A stretch of DNA of 64,000 nucleotides, from positions 62,001-126,000 of the forward strand of contig WGNP01000008.1 in assembly GCA_016124495.1 (NCBI GenBank), read 5' to 3'. The notes under the pieces are model-generated. The model did no database searches. It saw nothing but the letters and a program-made list of their open reading frames with translations, and was not told the origin of the DNA. Position numbers and translations under genes: made by a program. This DNA is from Hyphomonas sp. Its GTDB lineage: Bacteria; Pseudomonadota; Alphaproteobacteria; Caulobacterales; Hyphomonadaceae. Below are positions 46,185 through 54,428 of this stretch, in pieces; position 1 is the first letter of the stretch, and every line of letters begins with the position of its first letter.

Positions 46185-47633
46185 ATGAACTACGCCGCCG
46201 CACTGGCGCTCATCTTTCTTGCCCTTCCGGGCAGCGGTCTTGCCGCTGCCCAGGGCAGCCTTTCGAAACCGGCCACCGGCGTCGACATGAAGGCGACCCC
46301 GTCCAGCTTCCGCGACCTGTCCAAGCGCCTGATGCCCGCCGTCGTGAACATCTCGACCGAGCAGGTCATCGCTTCAGGTATGCCCACCTTCCCGGAAGGC
46401 TCGCCCGCCGAACGCTTCAACGAATATTTCGGCCGGGACGGTGACGGGTTCGAACGCCAGGGCTCGCTCGGCTCCGGCTTCGTCATCAGCGCCGATGGCT
46501 ACATCATTACCAACAACCACGTGATCGAGAAAGCCGACACGATCACGATCACGTTTTCGGATGGCCGCGAACTGCAGGCCAGACTCGTGGGGCGCGACCG
46601 TGACACCGACATCGCCGTGCTCAAAGTAACCTCGAAAACGCCGCTGCCCTTTGTCGAACTGGCCAATAGCGATACCGCTGTGGTCGGCGATTGGGTAATC
46701 GCCATAGGCAACCCGCTCGGCTTCGGAGGCTCTGTTTCCGCCGGCATCATCTCGGCCACGGGCCGGGATCTGAATACGGGGCGTTCGGACAATTACATTC
46801 AGACCGATGCCGCCATAAACCAGGGTAACTCCGGTGGTCCATTGTTCAACCTCGCCGGCCAGGTTGTCGGCGTTAACACCGCCATCATCTCCCAGTCCGG
46901 CGGCTCTATCGGCCTCGGCTTCTCGGTCCCGTCGAACACGGTGAAACGCATCAGCGCCGCCCTTATAAAGGAAGGACGCGTGCGCCGTCCCTGGCTTGGC
47001 GTCAACGTCCAGGATGCCGACGCTGCCCTTATCAAGGCCTACCGCGCCAAGGGCCTTACCGGTGTGATCATCACCCGCATTTCGGACGACAGCCCGGCCG
47101 CCAGAGCCAAGCTCGAAATCGGAGACCTGATCCTGGCCATCGACGGAAAATCCGTCACCGGCGTGCGCGAGATGACGCGCACCCTGTCGGAAAAGGCCAT
47201 TGGCAAACCGGTGAAGCTCTCCATCGTCCGCGATGGCCGCGCCCGCGAAGTCAGCATAACGCTGACCGAACTGAAGGACGACGAGGAAACCGCCGCCGCC
47301 TCGGAGCCGGATACCGCCGCCAATTCGAATGATCTGGGGGCGGACCTTTCCCCCATAGATGGCGATATGCGCCGCCGCTACGGCATTCCGAAGGATATCT
47401 CGGGCGTCGTCGTCACCGCCGTCAGCCCGCGCGGGCGCGCCTACAACAAGCTGCGCCGCGCGGACGTCATCGTCGAGGTGAACTTCAACACTGTCTCCTC
47501 GGTCACGGACGCGCTTGCTAAGGTGAAAACCGGTCTTGCCACGCCCAACACGCCGATCCTCATCCGCGTCAAGCGCCGCGGTGAAACTGGCGGCTGGTTT
47601 GACCAGTTTGTCTCGATCGAAATCAATAAGTAG
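46185..47633 (+). CDS. DegP/HtrA family periplasmic serine protease
   Basis: The 482-residue protein has a signal peptide (MNYAAALALIFLALPGSGLA), a trypsin-like domain with the triad in ITNNHVIEKAD (His), DRDTDIAVLKV (Asp) and INQGNSGGPLFNLAG (Ser), and two PDZ domains (RRPWLGVNVQDADAALIKAY and SGVVVTAVSPRGRAYNKLRR). It is a Do-type protease/chaperone that handles misfolded periplasmic proteins. The ATG at 46185 is chosen over an upstream start at 46077 because the signal peptide starts there. Confidence 0.93.
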   Translation: MNYAAALALIFLALPGSGLAAAQGSLSKPATGVDMKATPSSFRDLSKRLMPAVVNISTEQVIASGMPTFPEGSPAERFNEYFGRDGDGFERQGSLGSGFVISADGYIITNNHVIEKADTITITFSDGRELQARLVGRDRDTDIAVLKVTSKTPLPFVELANSDTAVVGDWVIAIGNPLGFGGSVSAGIISATGRDLNTGRSDNYIQTDAAINQGNSGGPLFNLAGQVVGVNTAIISQSGGSIGLGFSVPSNTVKRISAALIKEGRVRRPWLGVNVQDADAALIKAYRAKGLTGVIITRISDDSPAARAKLEIGDLILAIDGKSVTGVREMTRTLSEKAIGKPVKLSIVRDGRAREVSITLTELKDDEETAAASEPDTAANSNDLGADLSPIDGDMRRRYGIPKDISGVVVTAVSPRGRAYNKLRRADVIVEVNFNTVSSVTDALAKVKTGLATPNTPILIRVKRRGETGGWFDQFVSIEINK

Positions 47634-47653
47634 CGTCGCGCTTCCGCGCTACT
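47629..47653 (+). terminator. hairpin after degP
   Basis: AGTAGCG at 47629-47635 pairs with CGCTACT at 47647-47653 across an 11-base loop. It begins in the last codons of the protease gene and separates it from arsR. No strong T run follows, so terminator function is only plausible. Confidence 0.35.
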
Positions 47654-47678
47654 CAGCTCCCTTGACTCCGAGCTTATG

Positions 47679-47696
47679 TTTCGACATTCGTTGAAA
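47679..47696 (+). promoter_or_regulatory. probable ArsR operator
   Basis: An imperfect inverted repeat TTTCGAC-ATTC-GTTGAAA (6 of 7 pairs) ends one base before the arsR start codon. It overlaps the -10 region of a possible promoter whose -35 is TTGACT at 47662-47667. The position fits autorepression by ArsR. Confidence 0.5.
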
Positions 47697-47697
47697 T

Positions 47698-48075
47698 ATG
47701 GAATCAAGTTCCGCTATTGATCGTCTCTCCGCTCTTGCCCAGCCGGGTCGGCTCGCGGTTTTCCGCCTCCTCGTCCGCGCGGGCCCGGAAGGCATCCCGG
47801 CCGGCGAGATCGCCGCCGCCTTGGGCCTTGCGCCCAACACACTCTCGTCCCAGCTCGCGATCCTCGTACAGGCGGGCCTTCTATCCAGCGCCCGGGAGGG
47901 CAGGGTGATCCGCTACGCCGCCCGCCCCGATGCGCTCAGTGAGCTGATCGTCTACCTTATGGAGGATTGCTGCGGCGGCCGTCCCGAAATCTGCCAGCCC
48001 GTGCAGGAAGCCGCCGCTCGCGCCGCCTGCTGCCCGCCGTCCAGAATCAGAGCCCGCCGGCCGTTGAGCGCATGA
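47698..48075 (+). CDS. arsR: ArsR family arsenic-responsive repressor
   Basis: The 125-residue winged-helix protein has [17 protein letters not shown], the [22 protein letters not shown] and a wing [15 protein letters not shown]-terminal cysteine cluster ([12 protein letters not shown], about residues 90-101) resembles the As(III) site of AfArsR-type repressors, and more cysteines follow. It should repress the ars operon until arsenite binds. There is no ribosome site before the ATG and a promoter lies close, so the mRNA may be leaderless. Its stop overlaps acr3. Confidence 0.9.
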   Translation: MESSSAIDRLSALAQPGRLAVFRLLVRAGPEGIPAGEIAAALGLAPNTLSSQLAILVQAGLLSSAREGRVIRYAARPDALSELIVYLMEDCCGGRPEICQPVQEAAARAACCPPSRIRARRPLSA

Positions 48076-49109
48076 GCCGCTTCGAAAAATACCTCTCCGT
48101 CTGGGTCGCCCTCGCCCTCATCCTGGGTCTGGCGCTCGGTCAGCTGTTTGCGTCCGTCTTCAGCGCACTCGCCGCGTTCGAATATGCCAACGTCAATTTC
48201 GCCGTTGCCATCCTGATCTGGGCAATGGTCTGGCCGATGATGATCGGCGTCGAGTTCGCCGGCATTCGCGGGGCCTTCGCAAAGCCCAAGGGCCTGATCA
48301 TCACGCTGGTGGTCAACTGGCTGATCAAGCCATTCACCATGGCCCTCCTCGGCGTTCTCTTCTTCGAACACGTCTTCGCGGGTCTGATTCCAGCCGATGA
48401 CGCCAAATCCTACATCGCCGGCCTCATCCTCCTCGGCGCGGCGCCGTGCACGGCCATGGTGTTCGTCTGGTCGCAGCTGACGAAAGGCGACCCGGCCTAT
48501 ACGCTAGCGCAAGTCGGCGTGAATGATGCCGTCATGGTCTTTGCCTTCGCGCCCATCGTCGCGCTCCTGCTCGGTGTTGCGGAAATCTCCGTGCCTTGGG
48601 AAACGCTCCTGCTCTCGGTCGGCCTCTATGTTGTCATCCCGCTGATGGCCGGCATCATCGTGCGCCGGATGCTTATGTCGCAAGGCGGGCAGAGCGCTGT
48701 CGATACCTTCATGGTGCGGATCAAACCCGCCTCGGTCATCGGCCTTCTCGCCACCGTCGTTTTACTTTTCGGCTTCCAGGGCGGCGTTATCCTCGCCAAC
48801 CCGTTAATCATCGCGCTTATCGCGGTGCCGATCATCCTCCAGTCCTACGGCATCTTCGCCTTCGCCTACGCCGCCGCCTTTGCCTGGAAAGTCCCGCATC
48901 GGATCGCCGCGCCCTGCGCCCTGATCGGAACATCGAACTTTTTCGAACTTGCCGTTGCGGTTGCCATCAGCCTTTTCGGTCTCAATTCCGGTGCTGCCCT
49001 CGCCACGGTCGTCGGCGTGCTGGTCGAAGTTCCGGTCATGCTGTCCCTTGTCGCCTTCGCCAATCGCACACGCGGAAAGTTCGCCCCCTTCGAGACGGAG
49101 CCTGAATGA
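48072..49109 (+). CDS. ACR3 family arsenite efflux permease
   Basis: The 345-residue protein has ten helices and the ACR3 landmarks [39 protein letters not shown] (functional Cys) and [20 protein letters not shown]. It exports arsenite across the inner membrane. The ATG at 48072 overlaps the arsR stop (ATGA), and its own stop overlaps the arsC start by four bases. Confidence 0.95.
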   Translation: MSRFEKYLSVWVALALILGLALGQLFASVFSALAAFEYANVNFAVAILIWAMVWPMMIGVEFAGIRGAFAKPKGLIITLVVNWLIKPFTMALLGVLFFEHVFAGLIPADDAKSYIAGLILLGAAPCTAMVFVWSQLTKGDPAYTLAQVGVNDAVMVFAFAPIVALLLGVAEISVPWETLLLSVGLYVVIPLMAGIIVRRMLMSQGGQSAVDTFMVRIKPASVIGLLATVVLLFGFQGGVILANPLIIALIAVPIILQSYGIFAFAYAAAFAWKVPHRIAAPCALIGTSNFFELAVAVAISLFGLNSGAALATVVGVLVEVPVMLSLVAFANRTRGKFAPFETEPE

Positions 49110-49531
49110 AGATCCTTTTCCTCTGCGTTGCTAATTCCGCCCGCAGCCAGATGGCCGAAGGTCTCGCCCGCCACCTTCTTGGCCACGGCGCCGAAATCAT
49201 CTCGGCCGGTTCCGCGCCGACCAAACCCAACCCCTATGCCATCGAGGCAATGAAAGACCGGGGCATCGACATCACCACCCACACGTCGAAATCCGTTGCG
49301 TCTCTGGACGCCGCCGCCTTCGACTACGTCATCACCCTCTGCGCCGAGGAGATCTGTCCCTGGCTGCCCGGCAAGACCCGGCGCCTTCACTGGCCCATCG
49401 ACGATCCCGCCCGTGCCGACCCTGCCCTGACGCCTGCGGACTTCCGCGCCCGCTTCGCCGCCGCCCGAAACGAGATCGAAGCCCGTATCGAAGCCTTCCG
49501 CCGGGAGGCTGCAGGGTTTAAGATCACCTGA
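49106..49531 (+). CDS. arsC: arsenate reductase, low-molecular-weight phosphatase fold
   Basis: The 141-residue protein starts [20 protein letters not shown], with the CX5R loop (Cys7 to Arg13), and has [14 protein letters not shown], a pair of further cysteines placed as in thioredoxin-coupled ArsC. It reduces arsenate to arsenite for export by ACR3. The final Asp-Pro motif (PIDDPA) fits the phosphatase fold. It is translationally coupled to acr3. Confidence 0.92.
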   Translation: MKILFLCVANSARSQMAEGLARHLLGHGAEIISAGSAPTKPNPYAIEAMKDRGIDITTHTSKSVASLDAAAFDYVITLCAEEICPWLPGKTRRLHWPIDDPARADPALTPADFRARFAAARNEIEARIEAFRREAAGFKIT

Positions 49532-49533
49532 TC

Positions 49534-49935
49534 ATGCTGGAATATTCAGTCACCGCAAAACGCATCGACGCTCACAGCAGCGAGGCCTTTACGAAATCAG
49601 CCTCTCTTGTGCTCGACACCGATCTTGCGGGCCGGCCGGACGCTTTCAATCCGGCGGAACTGTTTCTTGCCTCCATCGCTGCCTGTATCCTGAAGGGCAT
49701 CGAGCGGGTTACTCCGCTCCTTGGGTTCAGTCTCGACGGGGTGGAAGTCCGGCTGCACGGTGAGCGCCAGGATTCGCCGCCGAAAATGACCTCCGTCAGC
49801 TACGAGATCATCGTCCAGACCACCGAAACAGACCAGCGGCTCGAGCTGCTGCACAAGAATGTCCGAAAGTATGGCACCATCTCGAATACGGTTGCGAGCG
49901 TCACTCACCTTGCGGGGAGCATCCGCAGGCGTTAG
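49534..49935 (+). CDS. OsmC family protein
   Basis: The 133-residue protein has the OsmC/YhfA fold: FNPAELFLASIAACILKGIERV with the active Cys, VEVRLHGERQDSPPKMTSVSYEI and VRKYGTISNTVA. OsmC proteins reduce organic hydroperoxides or act as thiol enzymes; the second cysteine of the classical pair (in VAxxCP) is missing here, replaced by NTVA. It follows arsC by two bases and probably belongs to the ars operon. Confidence 0.87.
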   Translation: MLEYSVTAKRIDAHSSEAFTKSASLVLDTDLAGRPDAFNPAELFLASIAACILKGIERVTPLLGFSLDGVEVRLHGERQDSPPKMTSVSYEIIVQTTETDQRLELLHKNVRKYGTISNTVASVTHLAGSIRRR

Positions 49936-49968
49936 CCTTGGCGAAGTTTCCGCAAGGGAAAACAGGCC

Positions 49969-49992
49969 CGGTTAGTGCCTGCGTTTTATACG
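49969..49992 (+). terminator. possible terminator after the ars-osmC operon
   Basis: CAGGC and GCCTG flank a 9-base loop and are followed by CGTTTTA. The stem is short, so this is a weak candidate. It lies about 35 bases after the OsmC stop, before the next small gene. Confidence 0.35.
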
Positions 49993-50077
49993 CGCAGATG
50001 CCGTTTGGGCTCGCCAATGCCCGCAACGCAGGCTAAGAGCGGGTTAAATCATACTATTTAGGGCTGAGAGTCACTCC

Positions 50078-50164
50078 ATGATCCATCCTTCGCTCATTGC
50101 CATCGGCGCCATTGTCCTCGTGTTCGGTATCCTGAACCTTATCGAGTTCAAACGCATCGACTAG
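50078..50164 (+). CDS. 28-residue membrane peptide
   Basis: An ATG at 50078 encodes 28 residues, MIHPSLIAIGAIVLVFGILN followed by LIEFKRID, which is one hydrophobic helix with a charged C-terminal tail. The stop lies 19 bases before the Ca2+/Na+ exchanger gene on the same strand. Small single-helix proteins often modulate a neighbouring transporter, but this is an inference. I know no family for it. Confidence 0.55.
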   Translation: MIHPSLIAIGAIVLVFGILNLIEFKRID

Positions 50165-50183
50165 TCTCGAAAGGGCAGGTGCC

Positions 50184-51173
50184 ATGCCCGATCCCGTGCT
50201 GATTGCCTCGCTTCTCGGCGGCCTCGTGCTTCTGGCCCTTGGGGGGGACCTTCTCGTGCGCGGTGCGGTCCGCACCGGCCGGGCGATGGGCGCCAGTCCC
50301 CTCATCGCAGGCATCTTTATCGTCGCGCTCGGCACGTCACTGCCGGAAATCTTCGTGTCGGTGAACGCCGCGTTCAGTGGCAGTCCGGGCCTCGCCGTCG
50401 GCAACATCGTCGGCTCCAGCATCGCCAACGTCTTCCTCGTCCTCGCCATTCCTGCCCTGATCTTTCCGGTCATGGCAGGCGGTCCGGGGCAGGGACGCGC
50501 CCTGTTTGCCACGCTTCTCGCCACCGCCCTGTGGATCGGTATGACAGCGGTGATGCCGCTGAACCCTCTGGTCGGCATCTGCTTCCTCTGTGTACTGATC
50601 GGCTATACCGGCCTGAGCCTGTTTGCGGCCCGCCGCGATGAAGTCGCCGGCAAGCCGACCGGTGTGCGCGAACACAAATCCGAAGGCCCGCCCCTCTGGC
50701 GCGCCCTGATCTATCTCCCCGTCGGCGCCGCCGCCCTCGTCTTCGCCTCGGGTCTCATTGTGGACGGCTCTGACGGTCTCGCCCGCGTCGCCGGCATCCC
50801 GGAAGAATATATCGGCCTCACGCTGCTGGCAGTCGGCACGTCGTTGCCGGAGATCGGCGCCTCGATTGCCGCCGCTGCCCGCAAGCGCGGCGATGTCCTT
50901 GTCGGCAACATCCTCGGTTCCAACATTATCAACATCCTCGGCGCCGGCGGCATCGTGGCAATGAGCGGCGAAGTACGCATCGCCCGCCTGTTCCATACCT
51001 ACGACCATTGGGTCATGGGTTTCGCCGCTGTCGTGCTCGCCGCACTGATCCTCACTAAAGCAAAGATCGGCCGCCTGATGGCGCTGCTGCTTCTCCTGCT
51101 CTATGCCCTTTATATCTACGGCCTGGTCAACGGGGTCAGTCTGCTCGGCCTGTATGAAGTGGTCGCCGGATGA
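50184..51173 (+). CDS. calcium/sodium antiporter (CaCA family, YrbG-type)
   Basis: The 329-residue protein has two homologous halves of about five helices, each with an alpha-repeat acidic motif: GTSLPEIFVSVNAAFSGSPG with VGNIVGSSIANVFLVLA (first), and GTSLPEIGASIAAAARKRGD with VGNILGSNIINILG (second). These motifs bind Ca2+ and Na+ in exchangers. The stop overlaps the start of the next gene by four bases. Confidence 0.94.
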   Translation: MPDPVLIASLLGGLVLLALGGDLLVRGAVRTGRAMGASPLIAGIFIVALGTSLPEIFVSVNAAFSGSPGLAVGNIVGSSIANVFLVLAIPALIFPVMAGGPGQGRALFATLLATALWIGMTAVMPLNPLVGICFLCVLIGYTGLSLFAARRDEVAGKPTGVREHKSEGPPLWRALIYLPVGAAALVFASGLIVDGSDGLARVAGIPEEYIGLTLLAVGTSLPEIGASIAAAARKRGDVLVGNILGSNIINILGAGGIVAMSGEVRIARLFHTYDHWVMGFAAVVLAALILTKAKIGRLMALLLLLLYALYIYGLVNGVSLLGLYEVVAG

Positions 51174-51922
51174 AACCCGGCGGCGCGCTCGTCACCGGTG
51201 CCGGAATGCGCCTCGGCCGGGCGATGGCCGAGGCGCTCGGCGCCGATGGCTGGGCGGTGGCGGTCCACTATCGCGGCTCCAAAGCCGGCGCCGAAGAGGC
51301 CGCAGCCGCGATCCGCAAGGCGGGTGGACGCGCCGAGCTCATCGCCTGCGATCTCGCGAATGAAGCCGCCAGAGGGGATTTAGTCGCCGAAGCCGCCCGG
51401 AAGCTTGGACGGCCGGTCTCGCTGCTCGTCAATTCTGCTTCCACCTTTGCCGATGATACAGCTACGGATCATTCCCGCGCCGACTGGGACCATCATTTCG
51501 AGCCTAACCTGCGCGCGCCCATCCACCTCGCCCAGCAGCTTGCCCGCGCGCTTCCGGCCGGTGAGAAAGGCCTCGTCGTCAACCTGATCGACCAGCGCGT
51601 CTGGAAACTCACGCCGCAATTCTTCACCTACACCCTGTCCAAGGCCGCGCTCTGGCAGGCAACGCAAACCCTTGCCCAGGCCCTCGCGCCGAACCTCCGC
51701 GTCAATGCCATCGGGCCCGGCCCGACGCTGCAAAGCATCCACCAGTCTGCGGAAGCCTTCGCGGCCGAAACCGCCGCGACCCTCACCGGCGAAGGCTCCA
51801 GTCCGGACGAGATCGTCAGGGCCCTGCGCTATTTCATCTCTGCAACCAGCGTCACCGGCCAGATGATCGCCTCCGACGGGGGCCAGCACCTGATGTGGCA
51901 AACCCCTGATACCCAGATCTGA
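51170..51922 (+). CDS. SDR family, pteridine-reductase-like (FolM/PTR1 type)
   Basis: The 250-residue protein has the cofactor loop VTGAGMRLGRAMAEALGADG. The TGxxxRxG form is characteristic of FolM and trypanosome PTR1, distinct from the usual TGxxxGxG. The active site YTLSKAALW (Tyr-x3-Lys) and NSASTFADD are also present. It may reduce dihydropterins, which would fit the folate genes elsewhere in the window. Its start overlaps the antiporter stop. Confidence 0.85.
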   Translation: MKPGGALVTGAGMRLGRAMAEALGADGWAVAVHYRGSKAGAEEAAAAIRKAGGRAELIACDLANEAARGDLVAEAARKLGRPVSLLVNSASTFADDTATDHSRADWDHHFEPNLRAPIHLAQQLARALPAGEKGLVVNLIDQRVWKLTPQFFTYTLSKAALWQATQTLAQALAPNLRVNAIGPGPTLQSIHQSAEAFAAETAATLTGEGSSPDEIVRALRYFISATSVTGQMIASDGGQHLMWQTPDTQI

Positions 51923-51931
51923 GGCCCTTCC

Positions 51932-52948
51932 TTGAATTTCGGCTCCGACACCACGGCTCCGGCCCATCCGCGCGTTTTAGAAGCGCTCGCCCGTGTCAAT
52001 TCCGGCGCCGAGGCCAGCTATGGCAGCGACGCCGTCACCGCCCGCCTGCGGAGCGTGATTGCGCGGGTGTTCGAAACCGATGACTTCGACTTCTGGCTCA
52101 CCGCCTCCGGCACAGCGTCCAACGCGCTCGCCCTTTCCTGTTTCTGCCCCCCCACAGGTGCCATTCTCTGCCATGAGGAGGCGCATATCGAGCGTGACGA
52201 GCGCGGCGCGCCCGCCTTTTTCTCCGGGGGCGGACAATTGCGCCTGCTGCCCGGCTTCGGCGCGAAGATCGATCCGACAGCCTTTGCCCGCGCGGTCGAT
52301 GCCAACAATCCGGACTTCGTGCATGAAACACCCCTGCATGCCGTCTCCCTGACCAACCTTACCGAATGCGGCCTGGCCTATCAGCCTGCCGAGATCGCCG
52401 CTTTCGCCGGACGCGCAAAAGCGACAGGTCTCGCTGTGCATCTCGACGGCGCCCGTCTCGCTAATGCGCTGATCGGCACCGGCATGATGCCGGCTGCGAT
52501 GACCTGGCAGGCCGGGGTCGATGTGCTCACCCTAGGCCTTACCAAGACCGGCGCGATGGGCTGTGAGATCATCCTCCTGTTTGGCGCCGCGCGCGCCAAG
52601 GCAACAGAGCTCCGTATACGGGCCAAGCGTTCCGGCCATATGCCGCCCAAGATGCGTTTCCTCGCGGCCCAGGCCGAAGCGATGCTTGAAGATGGTCTCT
52701 GGCTGAAACTCGCGGGGCATGCCAACGCCATGGCGCGCGATCTGGCCGAAGGATTTGAACGAAAGGGCTTCAAGCTGGCCTATCCGCGGGAAGGCAATGA
52801 AGTGTTCGTGATGTTGCCCGAGGCTTCTGCACGGAAACTTCAGGCGGCCGGCGCGGCGTTCTATCCCTGGCCGGGCGGCGCCTCGCGCTTCGTCTGTTCA
52901 TGGTCGAGCGACGCAGCCGGTGTCGGCGCGCTGCTTGGCGCACTTTAG
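51932..52948 (+). CDS. low-specificity threonine aldolase/beta-eliminating lyase family
   Basis: The 338-residue PLP enzyme begins with FGSDTTAPAHPRVLEALARV, has HLDGARLANALIGTG, and carries the PLP lysine in VLTLGLTKTGAMG (about residue 205), all typical of threonine aldolases. It cleaves L-threonine or allo-threonine to glycine and acetaldehyde. The start is a TTG at 51932, ten bases after the SDR stop. Confidence 0.9.
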   Translation: MNFGSDTTAPAHPRVLEALARVNSGAEASYGSDAVTARLRSVIARVFETDDFDFWLTASGTASNALALSCFCPPTGAILCHEEAHIERDERGAPAFFSGGGQLRLLPGFGAKIDPTAFARAVDANNPDFVHETPLHAVSLTNLTECGLAYQPAEIAAFAGRAKATGLAVHLDGARLANALIGTGMMPAAMTWQAGVDVLTLGLTKTGAMGCEIILLFGAARAKATELRIRAKRSGHMPPKMRFLAAQAEAMLEDGLWLKLAGHANAMARDLAEGFERKGFKLAYPREGNEVFVMLPEASARKLQAAGAAFYPWPGGASRFVCSWSSDAAGVGALLGAL

Positions 52949-53571
52949 TCCGTCTGCGGCGTAAGCGCCCGGCCGAGCCAACCTTTCAGGTGGCCCATCG
53001 TGGCGCCCGCATCTATCGGCGCGGACGAAGCGCCGCCCAGCAATTCCTGGTGCAGCGCCATCACCAGCATCGGCGACAGCGCCGCGAGCGCGGCCGCTCG
53101 CAGGGCTGTTTCCTCGTGCGGCGCGCCGGTTGTGCCGCGCAGTTTCTCGCTTACGGCTTTCAGCGCTGGCTCCAGCACTTTTTCCAGATAGGCCTTCCCG
53201 GCGCATTCGTCGGCGAGGCCCTCGATCAGGCCGAAGGCGTGCGCGCGGGTGAAGCCGCCGAGTTTGATGCCGGCCTCGGAGATCCGGAAGTATTCCGCAA
53301 ACGCTTCGGCGGGGCTTGCCGACGGCGTGGCCACCATCGCCCATAGCGGCGTTGCGCGCCGGCCGATTGTCTCGAGGATTTCGACTACCAGTCCCTGGCG
53401 GTCATGAAAATAATGGCGCAGTGTCGGCTCAGACTGCTGCACCGCCATGGCAAACTGGCGCAGCGACGGGCGGCGCAGGTCAGCCGAGAGTGCAAAGTCC
53501 GTCAACGCATCGAGCAGCGCCGCGCGCTTCTCGTCAAAGTCGTGGTTGCGGGTACCGGCAGGTCTGGGCAT
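52945..53571 (-). CDS. TetR family transcriptional regulator
   Basis: The 208-residue protein has an N-terminal HTH: RRAALLDALTDFALSADLRRPSL and RQFAMAVQQSEPTLRHYFHDR, with a C-terminal helical ligand domain. The start is chosen at ATG 53571, with GGAGTGGAGA upstream. Its last four bases overlap the convergent aldolase gene. A symmetric sequence lies about 75 bases upstream of its start. Confidence 0.88.
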   Translation of the reverse strand: MPRPAGTRNHDFDEKRAALLDALTDFALSADLRRPSLRQFAMAVQQSEPTLRHYFHDRQGLVVEILETIGRRATPLWAMVATPSASPAEAFAEYFRISEAGIKLGGFTRAHAFGLIEGLADECAGKAYLEKVLEPALKAVSEKLRGTTGAPHEETALRAAALAALSPMLVMALHQELLGGASSAPIDAGATMGHLKGWLGRALTPQTD

Positions 53572-53643
53572 TCTCCACTCCCGTGGGGCTTTGTGAGGAG
53601 ACCGGGGAGTTAGCCACGAACACGGAGCCCCGATACCATTATA

Positions 53644-53666
53644 TGTAGTGAACACTTGTCACGTAT
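53644..53666. promoter_or_regulatory. possible TetR operator
   Basis: The sequence GTGAACA-C-TTGTCAC (53650-53664) is an imperfect inverted repeat, flanked by TATATG/CGTATG, in the gap between the TetR gene and rnpB. It is placed for autoregulation of the TetR gene. Matches are only 5 of 7, so it is tentative. Confidence 0.35.
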
Positions 53667-53691
53667 GTCTGCCATACAATCGGGGCAGGCG

Positions 53692-54075
53692 AAAAAAGGA
53701 CCAGAAGGCCTGTAAGCCGGGTTCTGTTCGCCCCTTGCGGGGTCTGGCAGCCATTCCTCTGGGACGCCCATTGCTGGGCGCCTCACGCGACACACCCGGG
53801 GCACGGGCATAAGACGGCCCATATGTGCCCCCTACTTGGTCTTGCTCCGGGCGGGGTTTGCCTTGCCAGCCCTGTTGCCAGGCCTGCGGTGGGCTCTTAC
53901 CCCACCCTTTCACCCTTTCCTCTTGGCGAACGCCGCGAGGTGGTTTGCTTTCTGTGGCACTTTCCCTCGGCTTGCGCCGGGCGGCCGTTAGCCGTCGCCC
54001 TGTCTCGTTGGAGCCCGGACTTTCCTCCAGCATGAAGTTACCCCCATACCAGCGGCTGCCCGGCCTTCTGGTCTT
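53692..54075 (-). ncRNA. rnpB: RNase P RNA (class A)
   Basis: On the minus strand the transcript starts GACCAGAAGGCCGGGCAGCC and ends GGCUUACAGGCCUUCUGGUC, so the ends pair to form P1. Conserved cores are present: GGAGGAAAGUCCGGGCUCC (P4/J3-4 region), AGAGGAAAGGGUGAAAGGGU, and the GAGUAAGACC-like AGCAAGACCAAGUAGG segment, with a late ACAGAACCCGGCUUACA. The length is about 375 bases. Six T residues follow the 3' end. Together with protein C5 the RNA cleaves 5' leaders from pre-tRNA. Confidence 0.95.
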
Positions 54076-54428
54076 GCGTGGCACTATAGTCCCTTCACGC
54101 CGCCGGGGGAAGGGCGCGACCGTGCCGGAGCTTTGAAGCGGTCTGAGCGACCCGCCGTCCCCACCGCCGCTCAGAAACCGCCCTTCGCCATGTATCAGAA
54201 GACGTGGGGCAATCGCCGAAGACGGACACTAATAGCTCGAGGACGGATGACCGGTCTGGAAAAATCCATGCTTCTTCTATGCAAAACGATCTCTGCCCCC
54301 AAACGGAGGAGCTATAGGTGGCCACAGCGCCCTGAGCCGATATTAGCTTGCGTGAGACAGCCAACCTTAGGCACTGACTGGCGGTTTTGCCGCAAGCGGC
54401 GCTCAGTCCGTCTCAGGAGCAGAATACG
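54076..54428. other. gene-free stretch between rnpB and pyrC
   Basis: About 350 bases hold no convincing gene. A frame of 89 residues on the minus strand (54095-54364) has no family likeness. Near 54375-54405 are inverted repeats (GCCGC-AA-GCGGC, flanked by ACTGA/TCAGT), which could be the pyrC terminator on the minus strand. The stretch marks the left border of a region whose base composition looks lower in G+C. Confidence 0.5.

Noticed and set aside
54095-54364. An 89-residue minus-strand frame between rnpB and pyrC
   Set aside because: No recognised domain, no ribosome site, and it lies in a stretch with inverted repeats; reported only as a gene-free interval.
54371-54410. Inverted repeats near the pyrC end considered as an integron attC site
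   Set aside because: The core GTTRRRY/RYYYAAC sequences are absent and no integron integrase is present; a terminator is more likely.
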